Source: Hemileia vastatrix
Lineage: Eukaryota > Basidiomycota > Pucciniomycetes > Pucciniales > Zaghouaniaceae
Direction of reading: 5' to 3'
Length of the DNA stretch: 64,000 nt
NCBI GenBank assembly: GCA_030280995.1
Contig: JASXTE010000001.1
Location: 20,836,106 to 20,900,105, forward strand
The notes below the pieces were generated by a model that saw only the letters and a list, made by a program, of their open reading frames with translations, was not told the DNA's origin and made no database searches. Position 1 is the stretch's first letter. Each line of letters opens with the position of its first letter. Of the stretch, positions 22,439-34,869 are shown piece by piece. The position numbers and the translations under genes were made by a program.

Positions 22439-23252
22439 ATGACTCAATACTGCACCATTCCCAGAGATCAAGTGTGCTCTTTCTGCAAATGTCATTATTT
22501 CCATTGCACCTTTTCTAGACCTTAGGGGTATGCCTCCTTTAGACCTTCCTATGATAATTTTTTCAGATATCATAAGACTTGTAACACCTCCCTAAACCAA
22601 AATAGTCCTCAGCCTACTGGCTACATTTTTTTCCCACCTAGTTCCACCAGTAGTGCTCCTATAATAACCACTACTAGTCCTACCAGTGTTAATTCTTCTC
22701 CCATTATGGATGTCCCTTACAAATCATCATCACTTCCCGCTTGTTTCAGGCACAAAATATCCATTCAGCCTAGCACTTCACCCTCTTCCACCCCAATCTC
22801 CAATGCTTCTATGCATTCAGGCTCCTCTACAGCTGCTCCGGACGCAGTTACTGTCTCCTTGCAATCAGCGTGCCCCCATAACTTATTAGAAATTAAGTTC
22901 TTTTCATTATACTTAAGCCTCCATTACCTACTGACTCCTGTTATATCTTTTAGGCTTCAGAGAATCCATCTCCCTGGGATGGGTTCCTATTCCACCACCT
23001 TTTGTACATTCCATGCAAATGTTTACCAGACTTTGCCTTATATACAATGCTATGTCTCTATCCTATAATCAGGCACCAGCCTTTTATGAGGCTGAGCTCG
23101 AAGCTTGTTATACCCATATAGAAATGATAGGTCAGCTAATGAATGAGATCAGTTCTTTGACTATTCCTGGATTCACTGCTGATCCTCATTGCTTCTTCAT
23201 GCCTGAAGAATGGAAAGGATATCCTAATAGCTTTAACAAAAAAACTGAATAA
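22439..23252 (+). pseudogene. Second antisense gene in RetroA with Cys-rich N-terminus
   Basis: A TATAAATA at 22393-22400 stands 46 bp before an ATG at 22439. The first frame reads MTQYCTIPRDQVCSFCKCHY and FHCTFS, a Cys-x2-Cys-x6-Cys-like arrangement resembling the first antisense gene, then meets a TAG at 22526. Downstream frames continue after possible GT-AG introns: serine/threonine-rich PIMDVPYKSSSLPACFRHK and a C-terminal segment YEAELEACYTHIEMIGQLMN ending TGA-like at 23252 after NSFNKKTE. Exon joins are uncertain. It looks like a diverged, broken sibling of the 20884 gene. Confidence 0.5.
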
Positions 23253-23916
23253 TCCACTAGCGCTTTCCCTAAAAGCCTTCTTTTTCCAATATCTCTGTAC
23301 ATAGTCTCCATCTTTTGCTATGCCTTTAAATAAACATCCTAGACATGGTGCTATTCTTTTACACCTGTCTTCAATATTAGTTGTCTTTTAAATTTGGAGC
23401 ACCTAACTTCGCTCCCTCCACTTTCTTTAAAAGACTATAGACCCTTTAAAAATATCATAGAATAAACTTTAAATATTAAAATTTTACTGCCTTTACTGTG
23501 ATACAAAAATACATGATGTAAATAAGTATTGAACTGTAGAGCGCCCCATCTATAAATTGTTATTACTCCTGGTTGATTAACCCATTGGCTAAATTCCCAG
23601 CGTCTTTTGCGTTTACATGGCATGCATCTCCTTTAATCCATTTGCCTACTCTGTCATGTCTCCTGGAAAAATAAAAATATAAGATTACATTTCTCTCTAT
23701 GCCCTCATCTGAGCGCTTATTCCAGTTGCCTTTTCAGCCATAGTCCTTCTAACTTCCAGTTAACACCCTCTACCTGTCAAAGCTGTGTCAAAGCCTCCTT
23801 TGATTCTTCTTAGAAAAATAAACCTTAAACACAACTTGTTAGTTTAACCTCTTCCCAGAGGAAACATAAAAAAATCATAAAAAGAGAAAATTGATAGTTC
23901 AGCCTCTTCCCTGAGG

Positions 23917-25140
23917 TTATTCTGGTAGTTTTCCCTCATTCCAGAGGTTATTCTGTACCACTGGAGCACCCCTTGGGTAGAATTTTTTGGTCTGATCTTC
24001 CGCTACATGTTGCTTCCATTCAGCACCATCTAATTCCTCCAGTAAATAAGACCCTCCAGTTATTTTCTTCCTTATACTATAAGGACCATTCCATCTGTCA
24101 GCAAACATTTTACCCTATTGGCTTTCTAGACTTCTATTATAGACCAAAACCAAATCTCCTGGGTTCAATGTCTTCCTCAATCTATGTGCTAAATGCTCAT
24201 CCCAATATTTAAATGATTTGTCCCGGATCTGCATCATTCTATCATATGCCTTCTCCACAAACTCATCTTTCCTTTCAAGTTGCGCTACCCTTTCTAAAAT
24301 TAAATCTTCAGCCAAGCGCACTTGATCCCAATCTCATCCTAGAAAAGATCCAGCCTCTAGATCAATAAGTAGTACCGCCCTTTGACCAAACATAAGTTAA
24401 TACAGTGAAAACCCAGTTGTCCTTTTAACTGAAATCCTATCTGCAAACAAAACTAATGGCAAGTAGTTCATCCACTTTGCACCATTATTTCCACATAACT
24501 TAACCATTGCATCCTTTATAACTTGATGCCCTCTTTCTACCATTCCTTCTGCTTCAGGATAATATGGTGTTGCAACTTGTAGCTTAGCACCTATATCTTT
24601 GACTAAATCTTGGAATTCTCCAGAAAATTCAGTGCCTCCATCAATGGTTACCATTTTCATTACCCCATACCTATAAATCCATTTTCTCTTTAATAATGCA
24701 GCTACATTACTCGCCTTAAGGTTTACCAACAGTGCTTCTTTGACCCATCCTGATAGATCATCCCTAGCTACTACCAAGTATTTAAATCGCCCTTCTTTTA
24801 TATGAACTGTGTCTAAACTGATCCTACCAAAAACAGTATCTTTTCCCATTGCTCTACCTTTCTATTTTGGCTTTCTGTAACTCCTGCGCTGACATTCTGG
24901 ACAATATTTAACCCAATCTCTTACCTTGTACTTCATATTGAGCCACCAGAATCTTTTCCTGACTCTGAGATATGTCTCATCTTGACCTCTATGACCTAAA
25001 TTTACATGCAACTCCATGAGTATTTTCTCCTTCCTTTCCCTAGTTTGAATGACTAACTGAGGAAACAAAGACTTATTCCTCCATAACTTCCCATCTTTAA
25101 TAAAATAACTTTTAGTGCACTTCTCAATATTGCGCCAAAC
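23917..25140 (-). pseudogene. RetroA integrase
   Basis: The zinc-binding N-terminus (25068-24862) has HVNLGHRGQDETYLRVRKRF followed by YCPECQRR, an HHCC site. The catalytic core (24849-24397) shows SLDTVHIK, TIDGGTEFSG and YYPEAEGMVERGHQVIK, so all three acidic residues are present. The C-terminal part (24321-23917) has LNPGDLVLVYN and WNGPYSIRKKITGGSYLLEE, a GPY/F-type module. Frames are broken by a TAG near 24860 and stops near 24340 and 24115, so it is inactive as read. Confidence 0.88.
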
Positions 25141-25369
25141 CTTTTCATCACAAAAATCTGGTCAACTACTACCTTCCAGATATAACCTTAACAATTCTTC
25201 TTCATCATCAGCAGGTGCATCATCTTTAGAATACTCCCCATGGTCCAGATTAGTATTACTATCTTGACTTCCCCTTTAGTTGTCTGATTCTTCCACTGTC
25301 TTTTTCAGCATACTACTTGTTGCTACACTAACTTTGGCATTCCCTAAACCCAGCTGCAGACTACCTTTG

Positions 25370-27239
25370 CTACAAACATCCTTTGTCATAATCATCTAGT
25401 TTATTGTCTTTGTGAACTCTTTGTGATGCTACTAGTTTATTGTCATTGTGGAAGCTTCTATCAAATCCTTCATAACAATAATCTATCCCATTTACCCATC
25501 TTTTATCTTCTTCAAATTCCTTGGCTTCTGAGTCTTCTTCACACAACGGCCTTCTGGATAACAAATCCGGCATCATGAAAGACTTCCCTGGCTTATGCAA
25601 TAATTCAAAAGAAAATAAATTAATCTGCGCCACCCACCTAGTCATGGGCGCATCTGGAAAACTTGGGATACTAATCATTTGCACCAACAATAGCACATCA
25701 ACCTGCAGCTCAGAATGTTCCCCCCAAAGCATCAACTGTAGCTTCTTAAGAATTTTCACTACTTTTCATAACTCTAGCTTAGACTGAGAGTACCTAGACT
25801 CCACTTTCGTAAAAGTCTTAGATTTGTAAAGGAAAGGTCTGTAATTACCTTACTCATCCTCCTGCATCAAAACTGCGCCTACTGCAGACACACTAGAATC
25901 TACCAGTAGAGTAATTTTCCCAGCATCTGGTCCATATTCCAATCTTTTCAAAAGGATATCTTTTCCTGAAATCCTTTTTAATAACTCAAATGACTCTTTG
26001 CATTCCTCCGTTCAATCGCATAAAACATCTTTCCTTGTTAAGCACCTTAAAGGTGAAGACAGAAAAGCAAAATCTTGAATAAACATTCTTACATATGTAC
26101 AAATGCCTAAAAACCTTCTAACTTCTGTAGTATTTCTTGGTCTTGGCCATGTAAGCACCTTATTCTTCTGCTTTTCAGAAATGATCCTCCCTTCCTTGCT
26201 TACCACATGTCCCACAATATCTAGTTCTGGAACACAACAAGCAAACTTGGATCCTGAGATCATTAATCCTGCCTCCTCTATCCTAAATAGCACTCTCTCC
26301 AGGGTAATTTCATATTCTCAAACAAACCTTCTAATATATGAATCCTCCTCTAACACTTCCCCATCATAGTCACTGGATGGTCCTTTTATACTGCCATCAT
26401 ACATGAAAATTCCCACATTCTCTGTAATTTTGTCCTGAAGTATCCACATCATCTGCTCTTGGTATACCTTCACAGAATTTGTTGCGCCTTGTGGTAACTT
26501 TTTCAACCTGAAACGTCCCTGTGGTGTTTCAAACGTATTCATAGGCCTGGATGATTCATCCAATTCATGCTCATTGTATTCTCCCATGATATCACCTAAT
26601 CCATAACATGCACATCCCATAAAAGAATCCACAAACTCTTCTGGTGTTGGTGGAATTCCTGCATCCTTTACTGTAACCTTATTTATTTCCCTAAGATCAT
26701 GAACAACCCTCAATTTACCTGTGTTTAACAACACAAAAAACTGGACTTGAATAACTAGAAATAGACTGTTCATACAAGCTAGACTTTAACCTTTCCCTAA
26801 TTTATTCCGTATACTCTTCTCTTATAGCCGCTGTTATTGGAAAAGCCTTCTTCTGCCACGGTGCATGAGGTATAACTGGAACAATATAAGGTTTACTGTA
26901 AGAGTGTTTCAACAAACCTCTTTCCTCTTCAGAAAACATAATAGCCTTCTTCCTAAGAACCATAAAATGTAACAAAAACTTCTTTTCTTCCTGAGATAAC
27001 CAATCCTCTGGTCCAAAATTAACCATCTGAAGCCTCTCCATCATGATTCTACTAGTAGGCTGAAATTCAGGCAGAAACTTTGTTAAAGGAGTATCATAAG
27101 GATTCCTAGACAGAACCGGCCTCTGAAAAGGAGTATTCAAATTCAGAATTGGTACATTGACTGGTTTAAACTTGCCACCTACTGGTTTATACTTTGATGC
27201 AAAACAGCGCTTGCTGTTTCCTTCATTACTTAAAATCAA
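25370..27239 (-). pseudogene. RetroA reverse transcriptase and RNase H
   Basis: From the right: a linker with FQRPVLSRNPYDTPLTKFLP, then KLRVVHDLREINKVTVKDAG, ETPQGRFRLKKLPQGATNS and the active-site region VGIFMYDGSIKGP, where a Ty3-type enzyme normally has two adjacent Asp; here only one remains. The RNase H part follows with LGICTYVRMFIQDFAFLSSP, a KITLLVDSSVSAVGAVLMQE segment in another frame, and FELLHKPGKSFMMPDLLSRR. Several frames are needed, so there are multiple indels and stops. Confidence 0.85.
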
Positions 27240-27479
27240 ACCCCTTCTAATATAACTACGGGTTGTACCTAAATCCTGTTTTTGTCTTTTCTTTTTAATA
27301 TAAGTATAACAAAATTCATAATCAAAGAAATAAAAAAGGCTAGGTATAATACATTCTACTGTAGTATTACCAAGACACCTATGAAGTACCGCTTTACATA
27401 TCCCCTCTTGTTGGACTGACTGGTCACTATCCGGGTTCCTCTCATCCTGGGAGATAGTAACACCTAAAATTCCAGTCCC

Positions 27480-27980
27480 TAATGAAAATGTTGGTGTCTT
27501 CCTAGCAGTTTCCCCATCTCATCCTCTGAGACTTCCTCATAAATCTCTCTTTCTTTCTCCAATCTCGCAGCTCCAGAGTACTTAGTTTCCCAGCCACCAT
27601 CCTTAGGCGCTACTAAGACTGCTGTCACTGGAATACCATCATCACCCATAATCCTTATTCAAATAGTCTTATTCAAACAATAATCAATGGTTGCAGAATA
27701 ATCCATTAAAAATTGTGTGCCTAAAACTGGTTTAACTAAACCCATTGGAACATAAAAATGAATATCTCTCATTGCTCTTGCAACTCTAGTGCACACATAC
27801 TCTGCTACACCTCTAACAGGAAACCTACCTCCACCATTTCATGAAACAGTGCCATCACCATCTCCTACAGGAAGACCTAGCTCCACAACAACATCCACTG
27901 AAATCACATTGATTTGTGAACCTGTATCCACTAATGCTCTAATCTGCTTACCATTTACAGTAATTGTCAAATACCCTATG
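27480..27980 (-). pseudogene. RetroA aspartic protease
   Basis: Reads GYLTITVNGKQIRALVDTGS with the retropepsin DTG triad, then VVELGLPVGDGDG and LVKPVLGTQFLMDYSATIDY. A stop lies near 27842 and another near 27660. The solo LTR at 27981-29156 separates it from gag; joining the flanks after removing one target copy gives an open reading frame across the junction. Confidence 0.82.
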
Positions 27981-29156
27981 TGTCAGCCTAGATATCCCTA
28001 AGACTGAGTATTTCTTATACTTAAATTAAGATAACCTTAATTAAATTAAGCTTATATCTTAAAAATAAGGTTAAAACAATAATATATATGATTATATTAC
28101 ATATATATATAATTATTACACTATTATATAAATTATAGTAGTTTAAATTACTTATCCATAGCCTAATAATACTTATTAAGGTGTTAATAGAGTCATAATA
28201 TAATTATCTTAAGTGATATTAAGTAATTATTGAGATACATAAGCTTATATGTATACATAAATCTCATATTCAGTGAAATATGCAGTATATTATGTATATT
28301 TAGGTCTATAAGTGGGTTTTAGCCTCTTAATAGCCTATAACCTTTGTTTTTCTGCTTATTTTAGGTCATATGGAGGTATTCAGTGGACTCACAACACCTA
28401 AAGAAGAATATACATCTATTTCAGGCGCATACACTCAGTTTGGACATCTTAATCTGCTTCCTTGGATGAATATTCATGGATTTATGGGTTGGGAGGTCAT
28501 TTCTGGGTTAATATGGATGCTTGGGGATGTTATTGGGGGCTTGGAAATTTCATTTTTTTCCTTTATATTCTTTGGGTTTCATTATATCCTCTTTGGATGA
28601 GTTACTTTACCTGTTTCTTTATGGTATCCACTTTTATCTGGATTTTCTATTTATGGTATGGGTCTGTGTTATCATTAATTGTGATGGAGGGTCCTTACTG
28701 GAGGTCTGGGTGTTGAATTTTCTTGAAGTGGACACCATGGGGAGGTGATGGGCCCTCACAGTGCTGTAATTGCCGGGGATAGCAGTGACATCATCTGGAT
28801 TGAAGGTCTGTGCACTCCAGTGGATTTTGGTATAAGTAAGGGAGGATTTTAGCAGTTATTAGACATCACTTACTTGCTACAATTAAATTAAAAATTTAAA
28901 CAAAATTATTATCATTCAGAAATATATTATAAAGCCTTTATAAATTTATATTATCTTTATATAAGCTATAACTATATTCTATTTATCTATTTTCCAACAC
29001 TAGCACACATTTAATCCAAGTATTGTGAGTTTTATTTTGAGTATAACTATTTTATTAGTCTTCCCCTGAGGTTTAATAACTAAATCATTTATAAATAATT
29101 AGTAGGACCATTAATAAATACTATTAAATCATACTTATATACTAGATACACTGACA
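27981..29156 (+). mobile_element. Solo LTR inserted between RetroA gag and protease
   Basis: A 1176-bp LTR, ends TGTCAG and CTGACA (a perfect 6-bp inverted repeat). Target sites are CTATG (27976-27980) and CTAAG (29157-29161), one mismatch. Contains a TATA-type TATAAGTAAGGGAGG near 28832. Related LTRs are at 33242-35022 and 35030-42992, sharing the start CAGCC-GGATATYCC-AGACTGAGT and GTGGACACCATGGGGAG near 28726. Confidence 0.85.
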
Positions 29157-30953
29157 CTAAGGGACCTGCATAATGTGGCGCCTTATGCAATCCAACAACT
29201 GGCTGAAATGACTTCTCTCCTACATCAAATTCAGCGCAATTAGCAATGCTTTGCTTCCTGAAATTATCCACTATTCCATTTTCTACATCTGGTGCTACTG
29301 CTGTCAGCACCCCCAATAAAACTGAAACCATAGTTTTTAAACATTGCGCAACTAAATCCTCAGCTGCCTTAGGAAAATCAGAGTGAACTGGGCCCTGCAT
29401 TTTCCATTTAGTTTGCGTCGCCTTGGCACCAGATTTTTCTCTTCCAGGTGGTTTCTTTGGAGTATTATGCCTTGCTCCTGGCATTCCTTCAGCAGGTACA
29501 GCCCTTTGCTGTACTACCTCTGGCTCCTCCATTGTCACAGATTGTTCTTCAACCCAATGATCCACAGCATACCCACCAGGTTTCATACCATCCATTTCAA
29601 CATCTTCCATAGAAACAGGTGTATTTTCTCTAGTGGTATACCCTACTTTCTCCATATTCTCTTGATTCACATACCTAGCACCAGCTCTTCTTGGCCTACT
29701 AATTGTTGGTGGGGCCATTTTCTTGTGCTTCTCTGCAAAAATCTCCAAACACGCTGCGACCGCTCCTTCTTTCACTTTAAAATCCAACACTGCGCAAGTA
29801 GCTGAAAAATTAACTGATTTAGCATCCTTTCTTTCTCTTTAGCTTCAGGCTCATTTCCCTTGCTTGACTTGCCCTCCATAGACTTCTTATTAATATAATC
29901 AATGACCATGGCTTGCATCCCTTGATCCTTGTCTTTAACAAGCTTAGTCCCATTTTCCAACATAAGTGTAGTTCCATCTTTGTAAACTACCCTCTCCTCT
30001 TTATCCTTTTGAAGTGCATTACACCTCACCCTATTATTCCCTTCTTTATTACAATAGTAACATACCATAGTAGAAAAGTGTGCCGGTTGGGAAGAACTCT
30101 TGGGCCTATACACCTCCTTCATTTTTGCTGCTTCAATTTTTTTCTTCTCCAATTTTTTAATCATAGCCATAACAGAATATGACTCTTTAGTAAAAGCTTT
30201 AGCTGTAGGAGACAACACCTGAGGAGATAATCAAACATCAGACGCATGCTCATCCACTTCCTCATTATCCAAAGAAACTCTAACTTTGAAAAGCTCAACT
30301 CGACGCAACTTTATTTCAGCTTCCACTGCTGTCTATAATTACTCTAATCCAGGGTACTTATAGTTACCATACCTCTTCTTGACTAAATTTCCTTTGTTAT
30401 CCAAGCGCCTCTTCTCCCAGTCTTCCACCTCTTACACTAACGCTTCACAAAACCAAGGTAAAGATGCATTATTATTACTAAAATCTTTATTAATGACCAA
30501 ATACTCGACCATTCAATCAAACTCTTCCCTAAAACTTTTAAATCCCTTAGGGTCTTGGACACCCCCTCCAGCTTTGGCCTTCTTTACCAAGACATCTATA
30601 TCCTTAATTGTGTACTTAGTTTCCTCAGTAATATTTGGCCATCTCTTAAGAATCTGTCTCTTTAGCACTGAACAATCACACTCTTCTTGACCCTTTAGAT
30701 CCTCCAGATCATCCTTGCACTCATTTGATACAAAGAACAATACTTGGCACACCATATCATATTCAGTTGCTCCATGAACTTCAGCTGCCTGTTCAAACCT
30801 ATGTAAGAACTTCTTGGTATTAATGCCTTAAAAATGCAAGCTTTCATCTTTACACCTAATAATCATAGTTACCCTCTGTGGCAACAACAGTGTTGTATTG
30901 GGTGATTTAACCCTCTCCTGACATCCCCTAGATGTAGTTGCAGTAGGTTCCAT
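29157..30953 (-). pseudogene. RetroA gag
   Basis: Starts at an ATG at 30951-30953 (MEPTATTSRGCQERVKSPN) and includes the capsid-like FLHRFEQAAEVHGATEYDMV and FKSFREEFD, followed by a zinc knuckle CYYCNKEGNNRVRC (about 30065) in which the usual His is Asn. A proline-rich segment with PTISRPRRAGARYVNQENME and KAPHYAGPL follows, characteristic of basidiomycete Ty3-type gag. Stops occur at several places (about 30838, 30512, 30435, 30230). Confidence 0.8.
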
Positions 30954-31177
30954 CTTCGAAATAAATATCAAAATAGAATCCACAAAAATAAAAACACACT
31001 TGATAATTCAATACGACTATATCCACAATACAGCCATTTGCTATCCTCTGATAACGGCTATTGATCCACTTGTTGTAGAACCTACAACTCTTCCACTGAA
31101 TCTCCGGCTTGATTACACCCTCTTGAAAAACCCCTGAAAACCAAACAATCTAATCAAAACACTAGTTACAATTATGC

Positions 31178-31195
31178 CACTGTTGGGACACCAAT
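31178..31195 (-). promoter_or_regulatory. RetroA primer-binding site
   Basis: In element orientation the sequence after the 5' LTR is TTGGTGTCCCAACAGTGG, beginning TGG as required for pairing with a tRNA 3' CCA. The tRNA species cannot be decided by eye. Confidence 0.65.
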
Positions 31196-32549
31196 TTTAG
31201 AAAGTTCTAAGGTACTAAGAAGTAGACACAATGTGAGATGGGTTGGTTCTTCTTTTCAATTTCTAAAAAAAGAAGCTCCTGCCACTCTTATTTTAAAGAC
31301 AGCGCAATAATGTGTAATACTAATATCTGACTAGATAGTTTATAAGTTGAGAGATAAGTTAAAAGATAAGTAAAAACAAATATTACTATCTGGATATTTC
31401 TATTCTTAATAAGTGCTATTATGCACAGCTACTCCCTCATGAAGCACTCTCTTTGAATATGCCTTATTATAGTAATAAAATGACTCTAATAATAGTTTAT
31501 CCTACTGAATCTATATATTCTATCTGTGTTGTGATTTTTCACTATACTATATGAAATACACACACAGAAGCACAAACTCTAAAAGACTCAAAATATCTCT
31601 GATATGTTCTTTAACACTTAATTGAAAAAAAAATCCAATTTCTTACTGTTATCAGAGTAACCACAAAAATAGACAAATTACTATATATCACAATATATTT
31701 TGAAAGTATATAATATGAGGCTCTAATTTTTGTAATCTAATAACTGATTTGAATAATAATTTTTTTACCTAACAACTACTCCTATTCCCATTAGATAGCC
31801 TTTCCTTCTTATATTTTTGAGCACTCCAGACACAGTTCCCTAGTGGATCTCCAGTGCTGTCGCTAGCACCACATTAGTAGAACAATAACTAATCCATTAG
31901 TAAACTAAATACACCTCTTGTAACAACTACAGTGCCTAAACATACCCTATTCTTACTTAAACTAGTATTAACTTGTTTCACTCATGTTCCACATGCATGA
32001 TTATGACTGTACCTTGCATTGTTTCAGTGCTACTTCCCATGTTGACACCTTTCAGCGCCGATCCTTGTCTCTTTGACTCTTGGGTGTTTTTTTTTGTGAT
32101 CAAGTCCCAATCCTCCTTGCTTCATTACTAAGTCCATAGTTCTGACAATTCACTAACTAGTTAGCCTATGCAAATTACATTACCTGTTTCAGTAAGTTAA
32201 CACACTAGCTGCTGTGCAGTATACTATGTACTTGAGGCCTTCCTTAAGCCATAATTCTTTCCTTAACACATAAAACACAATTATTGGAAAATTCAAATCC
32301 ATAATGTTCAGCACTTGCACTCCTAAGTTGATAACACATAATTCCCTTTGTGTGGCACATCTTGCTGCAAAATCCAAGCGCACAGACCCTAAATCCTCTT
32401 CTGTGCTTCTCTTTCCCTTTGTTCTTTTAAAAACATAATCAAATATTTATAATGGTGCTATCTACAGCACTATGATTCCCCTTTTCTCTTCCTGGGCTAC
32501 ACAAGCTGATTGGTCCAAAAGACAAGTAACCTGCAATGCACGTACCACA
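31196..32549 (-). repeat. RetroA 5' LTR
   Basis: Runs in element orientation TGTGGTACGTGC to CTTTCTAAA; the last dinucleotide has mutated from CA. 1354 bp, same length as the 3' LTR. Confidence 0.9.
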
Positions 32550-32668
32550 ACGTAAAAGTCTAATAACCCAATTATTAGCAAAAATTATTGCAGAAGATAC
32601 TTGGGGTATAATGATTTTTATCCACAATTAATTTAATTGTGGATTGTTCAGTATTGATACCCCCTATT

Positions 32669-33241
32669 ATTATTATTATTCATTTTTCTCCTTTTTTGTA
32701 TCTTTCTGATTGACCAGCCCTGACAACTACCCCTTTAAGTTCTTAAGAGAAATCACTTCATTACCTATATAATTCTTTTTAAAGAGTAAATTAGAATATG
32801 GACTATTTTTAGATCTATAAAAGGAAAATAAATAAGTTAATTTATATCTCTTCTCTCTTTACATATTCAAAAATGAAGAGATAAAACTAAAAAGCACCAA
32901 AAATTTCAAAGCATTCTTTAATCCATATGAAGTAATTTCATTTATTTTGTTCACCATTCTTTCTACCCAAAACTGAAGGAAGTTGTGAATGCTTTACTTT
33001 ACCTGTTTTAATTTCTTATTTGACTTATTCCATGGATTCAAAATAAAATTTAAAGAAAAAATTCAAATATAAATCCACACCTAAACTTCAAGCCTACTTA
33101 TAACCAACTCTCTTTCCATCTACCCTCTAAGAAAATATGAATTATTTAGCTTTTCAGCATTTCCTATTTTATCCTTTTTCTCTGTGTAAAGACACATACA
33201 AAATTGGATAGCTGGGGGGAAAATCAAGAAATTTCACTTTT
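32669..33241. other. AT-rich spacer right of Harb-2
   Basis: Begins with the remaining ATT repeats, then AT-rich DNA without open frames or recognised repeats. Confidence 0.5.
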
Positions 33242-33888
33242 TTTTAGCCAAGGGATACCCAGGACTGAGTAAAATAAGCACCTTAAGTGTGATAGACACA
33301 TGCATAAGGCATGTGTAGAGTTATCTGAGTATATGCAATTTACATATACAAGCAAATTAATCATATACTACAGTATATGCCTAATAAAAACCTTTAAAAT
33401 ATGCATATACCCACCTTTCAGAAATCGTATTTACTTAATATTAAGTTAAAATAGTGTAAGATATACTTGAATTTTTTAGGATTAAGGGGACATAATTTAT
33501 TAAGTGGTTCTGATGTATTTTTATTACTACCTTTTAATAATAAATAAATGAGCTTTGTCATATTAATTTCCCTCATTTAGTAAAATTTATTTAACTAATT
33601 TATAGCCTTAAAATAAGACTTTTAAAAATTCATGTTTTTATGCCAGAATTTATCCCACATGCATATCTGAAGTAATAAAAAAAGTTGGTAATTACCTGCT
33701 TAATTACTTACCAGAGTATATGAATTTCATTTTTAATTTCTCTAAAATAAGCAGGTGGCACTTATTTAGTGTCATGTTTGCATACTACATGTATTTACCT
33801 CATTATATACACTAATTGATGCATTAAACTCAAGATCAATGCCCAGAACTCACAATCTTTCCTAAAACTAAAGAGACAGAAAAATAGT

Positions 33889-33960
33889 GCCTGGTATGGG
33901 GTCAGACCCATGACCACCTAATGCATGTAGGCTTCTCTACCACTGAGCTAACCTGGCTGG
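33889..33960 (-). ncRNA. tRNA-derived SINE-like unit 1
   Basis: The minus strand reads GGTTAGCTCAGTGGTAGAG (A-box/D-arm), a CCTA-loop-TAGG anticodon-like arm, and CATGGGTCTGACCCCAT (B-box/T-arm). The order and spacing are those of a tRNA, but the acceptor stem does not close well, so it is a tRNA-derived repeat rather than a functional tRNA gene. Confidence 0.65.
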
Positions 33961-34144
33961 TGATAAGTTTCTGAGGGATAGTTGGATATACTCCTAACTT
34001 GTCCCATCCACATATCACCCTATCTCTATGTCTCTTGTAGGTGAAGAAAGGTGAAAACTAGCCAATGACAATGATGATGATGGAAATGGTGAAAAATAAG
34101 GCTGGAGAAGCTGGGCCCATAACCTGAAGAGACATAAAAATAAT

Positions 34145-34218
34145 GCCTGATGTGGGGGTCAAACCCATGACCACCTAATACATGCAGGCTTCTCTCTCAC
34201 TGAGCTAACCCAGCTGGG
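34145..34218 (-). ncRNA. tRNA-derived SINE-like unit 2
   Basis: Second copy of the unit at 33889-33960, with GGTTAGCTCAGTGAGAGAG and CATGGGTTTGACCCCCA on the minus strand. The repeat extends to about 130 bp including flanking AAGAGACA and GATAGGTTTCTGGGG blocks. Confidence 0.65.
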
Positions 34219-34869
34219 GATAGGTTTCTGGGGAATAGGTAGATATACTCAAGAATATGCATACACCTACCCCACAGTTCACACCTCTCTTTGGTTTTTG
34301 GATTGGTTTGAAGGCTATATTTGGTATTTTAGAATGTGAATTTCAGTGGTAAAATAATTATATTATATTTAGTGTTTTAATTCATATTGTTTATCCTCAT
34401 TAATTAGTTATGTTATTTGGTTCATTTCTTTCTTTTTTTCAATTGGTTCCTTAAAAGTATTGGAAACCAAATATGCTTTTTTGGGGTTATTATTCCTTTT
34501 TTATGGATTATCCTTCTAAATTTATATATTTTAGCATGTTATTGGGTTCTTCTTTTGTGAGGGGAAAATCCTTTGTACTCTGGGCCTGTAAAACTTCTTG
34601 AGTGGACACCATGGGGAGAGGAGCACCCTCAAAGTGATATAATGGCGGGAGATAGAAGTTTGGGGGGTTTCGAGAACAAGGGGTGCACACAGGTGATTTA
34701 TTGGTATATAAATAGGGTATTGGATATTATTCTACACTCTTTAATACATCTTTTATTTTATATAACTAATCAATTACAATTATATTCATTAGTAATTTTA
34801 TAAGTGTTTTAAATATTATTTTAATCAATATACTATGTTTCTACCACCTGTAAGTGTTGGCCATTACAA

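Larger units (their letters stand above)
19340..32549 (-). mobile_element. RetroA: Ty3-type LTR retrotransposon in Harb-2
   Basis: Two LTRs of equal length (1354 bp) at 19340-20693 and 31196-32549, internal domain coding on the minus strand in the order gag, protease, reverse transcriptase, RNase H, integrase. The insertion point in Harb-2 is precise: removal of the element restores the TTTACGTGTCAATG sequence of the Harb-1 left end. The target duplication is 4 bp, ACGT on the right (32550-32553) and ATGT on the left (19336-19339), differing by one C-to-T change. The LTRs differ at dozens of positions, so it is much older than RetroB. It carries two spliced genes on the opposite strand between integrase and 3' LTR and a later solo LTR. 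Confidence 0.92.
14191..32665 (+). mobile_element. Harb-2: Harbinger-like transposon split by RetroA
   Basis: Ends are AGGGGGTATCAATGTTCAGG (left) and, reversed from the right, AGGGGGTATCAATACTGAAC, with an ATT duplication (14188-14190, 32666-32668). The left subterminal zone matches the right end of Harb-1 and the right one (about 32554-32665) matches the left end of Harb-1, so the two are one family in opposite orientation. Contents: transposase remnant (plus), spliced leader segments, repeats, oxygenase remnant (plus), convergence repeats and companion pseudogene (minus). RetroA (19340-32549) sits between the companion gene and the right end. Without RetroA it would be about 5.3 kb. Confidence 0.85.

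Noticed and set aside
28370..28748. Overlapping Trp/Phe-rich frames in the solo LTR
   Set aside because: They lie inside an LTR with precise ends and the related LTRs do not keep these frames.
33889..34218. Two functional tRNA genes
   Set aside because: A and B boxes are present but the acceptor stem does not pair well, and the two copies share extended non-tRNA flanks, which fits SINE-like repeats.
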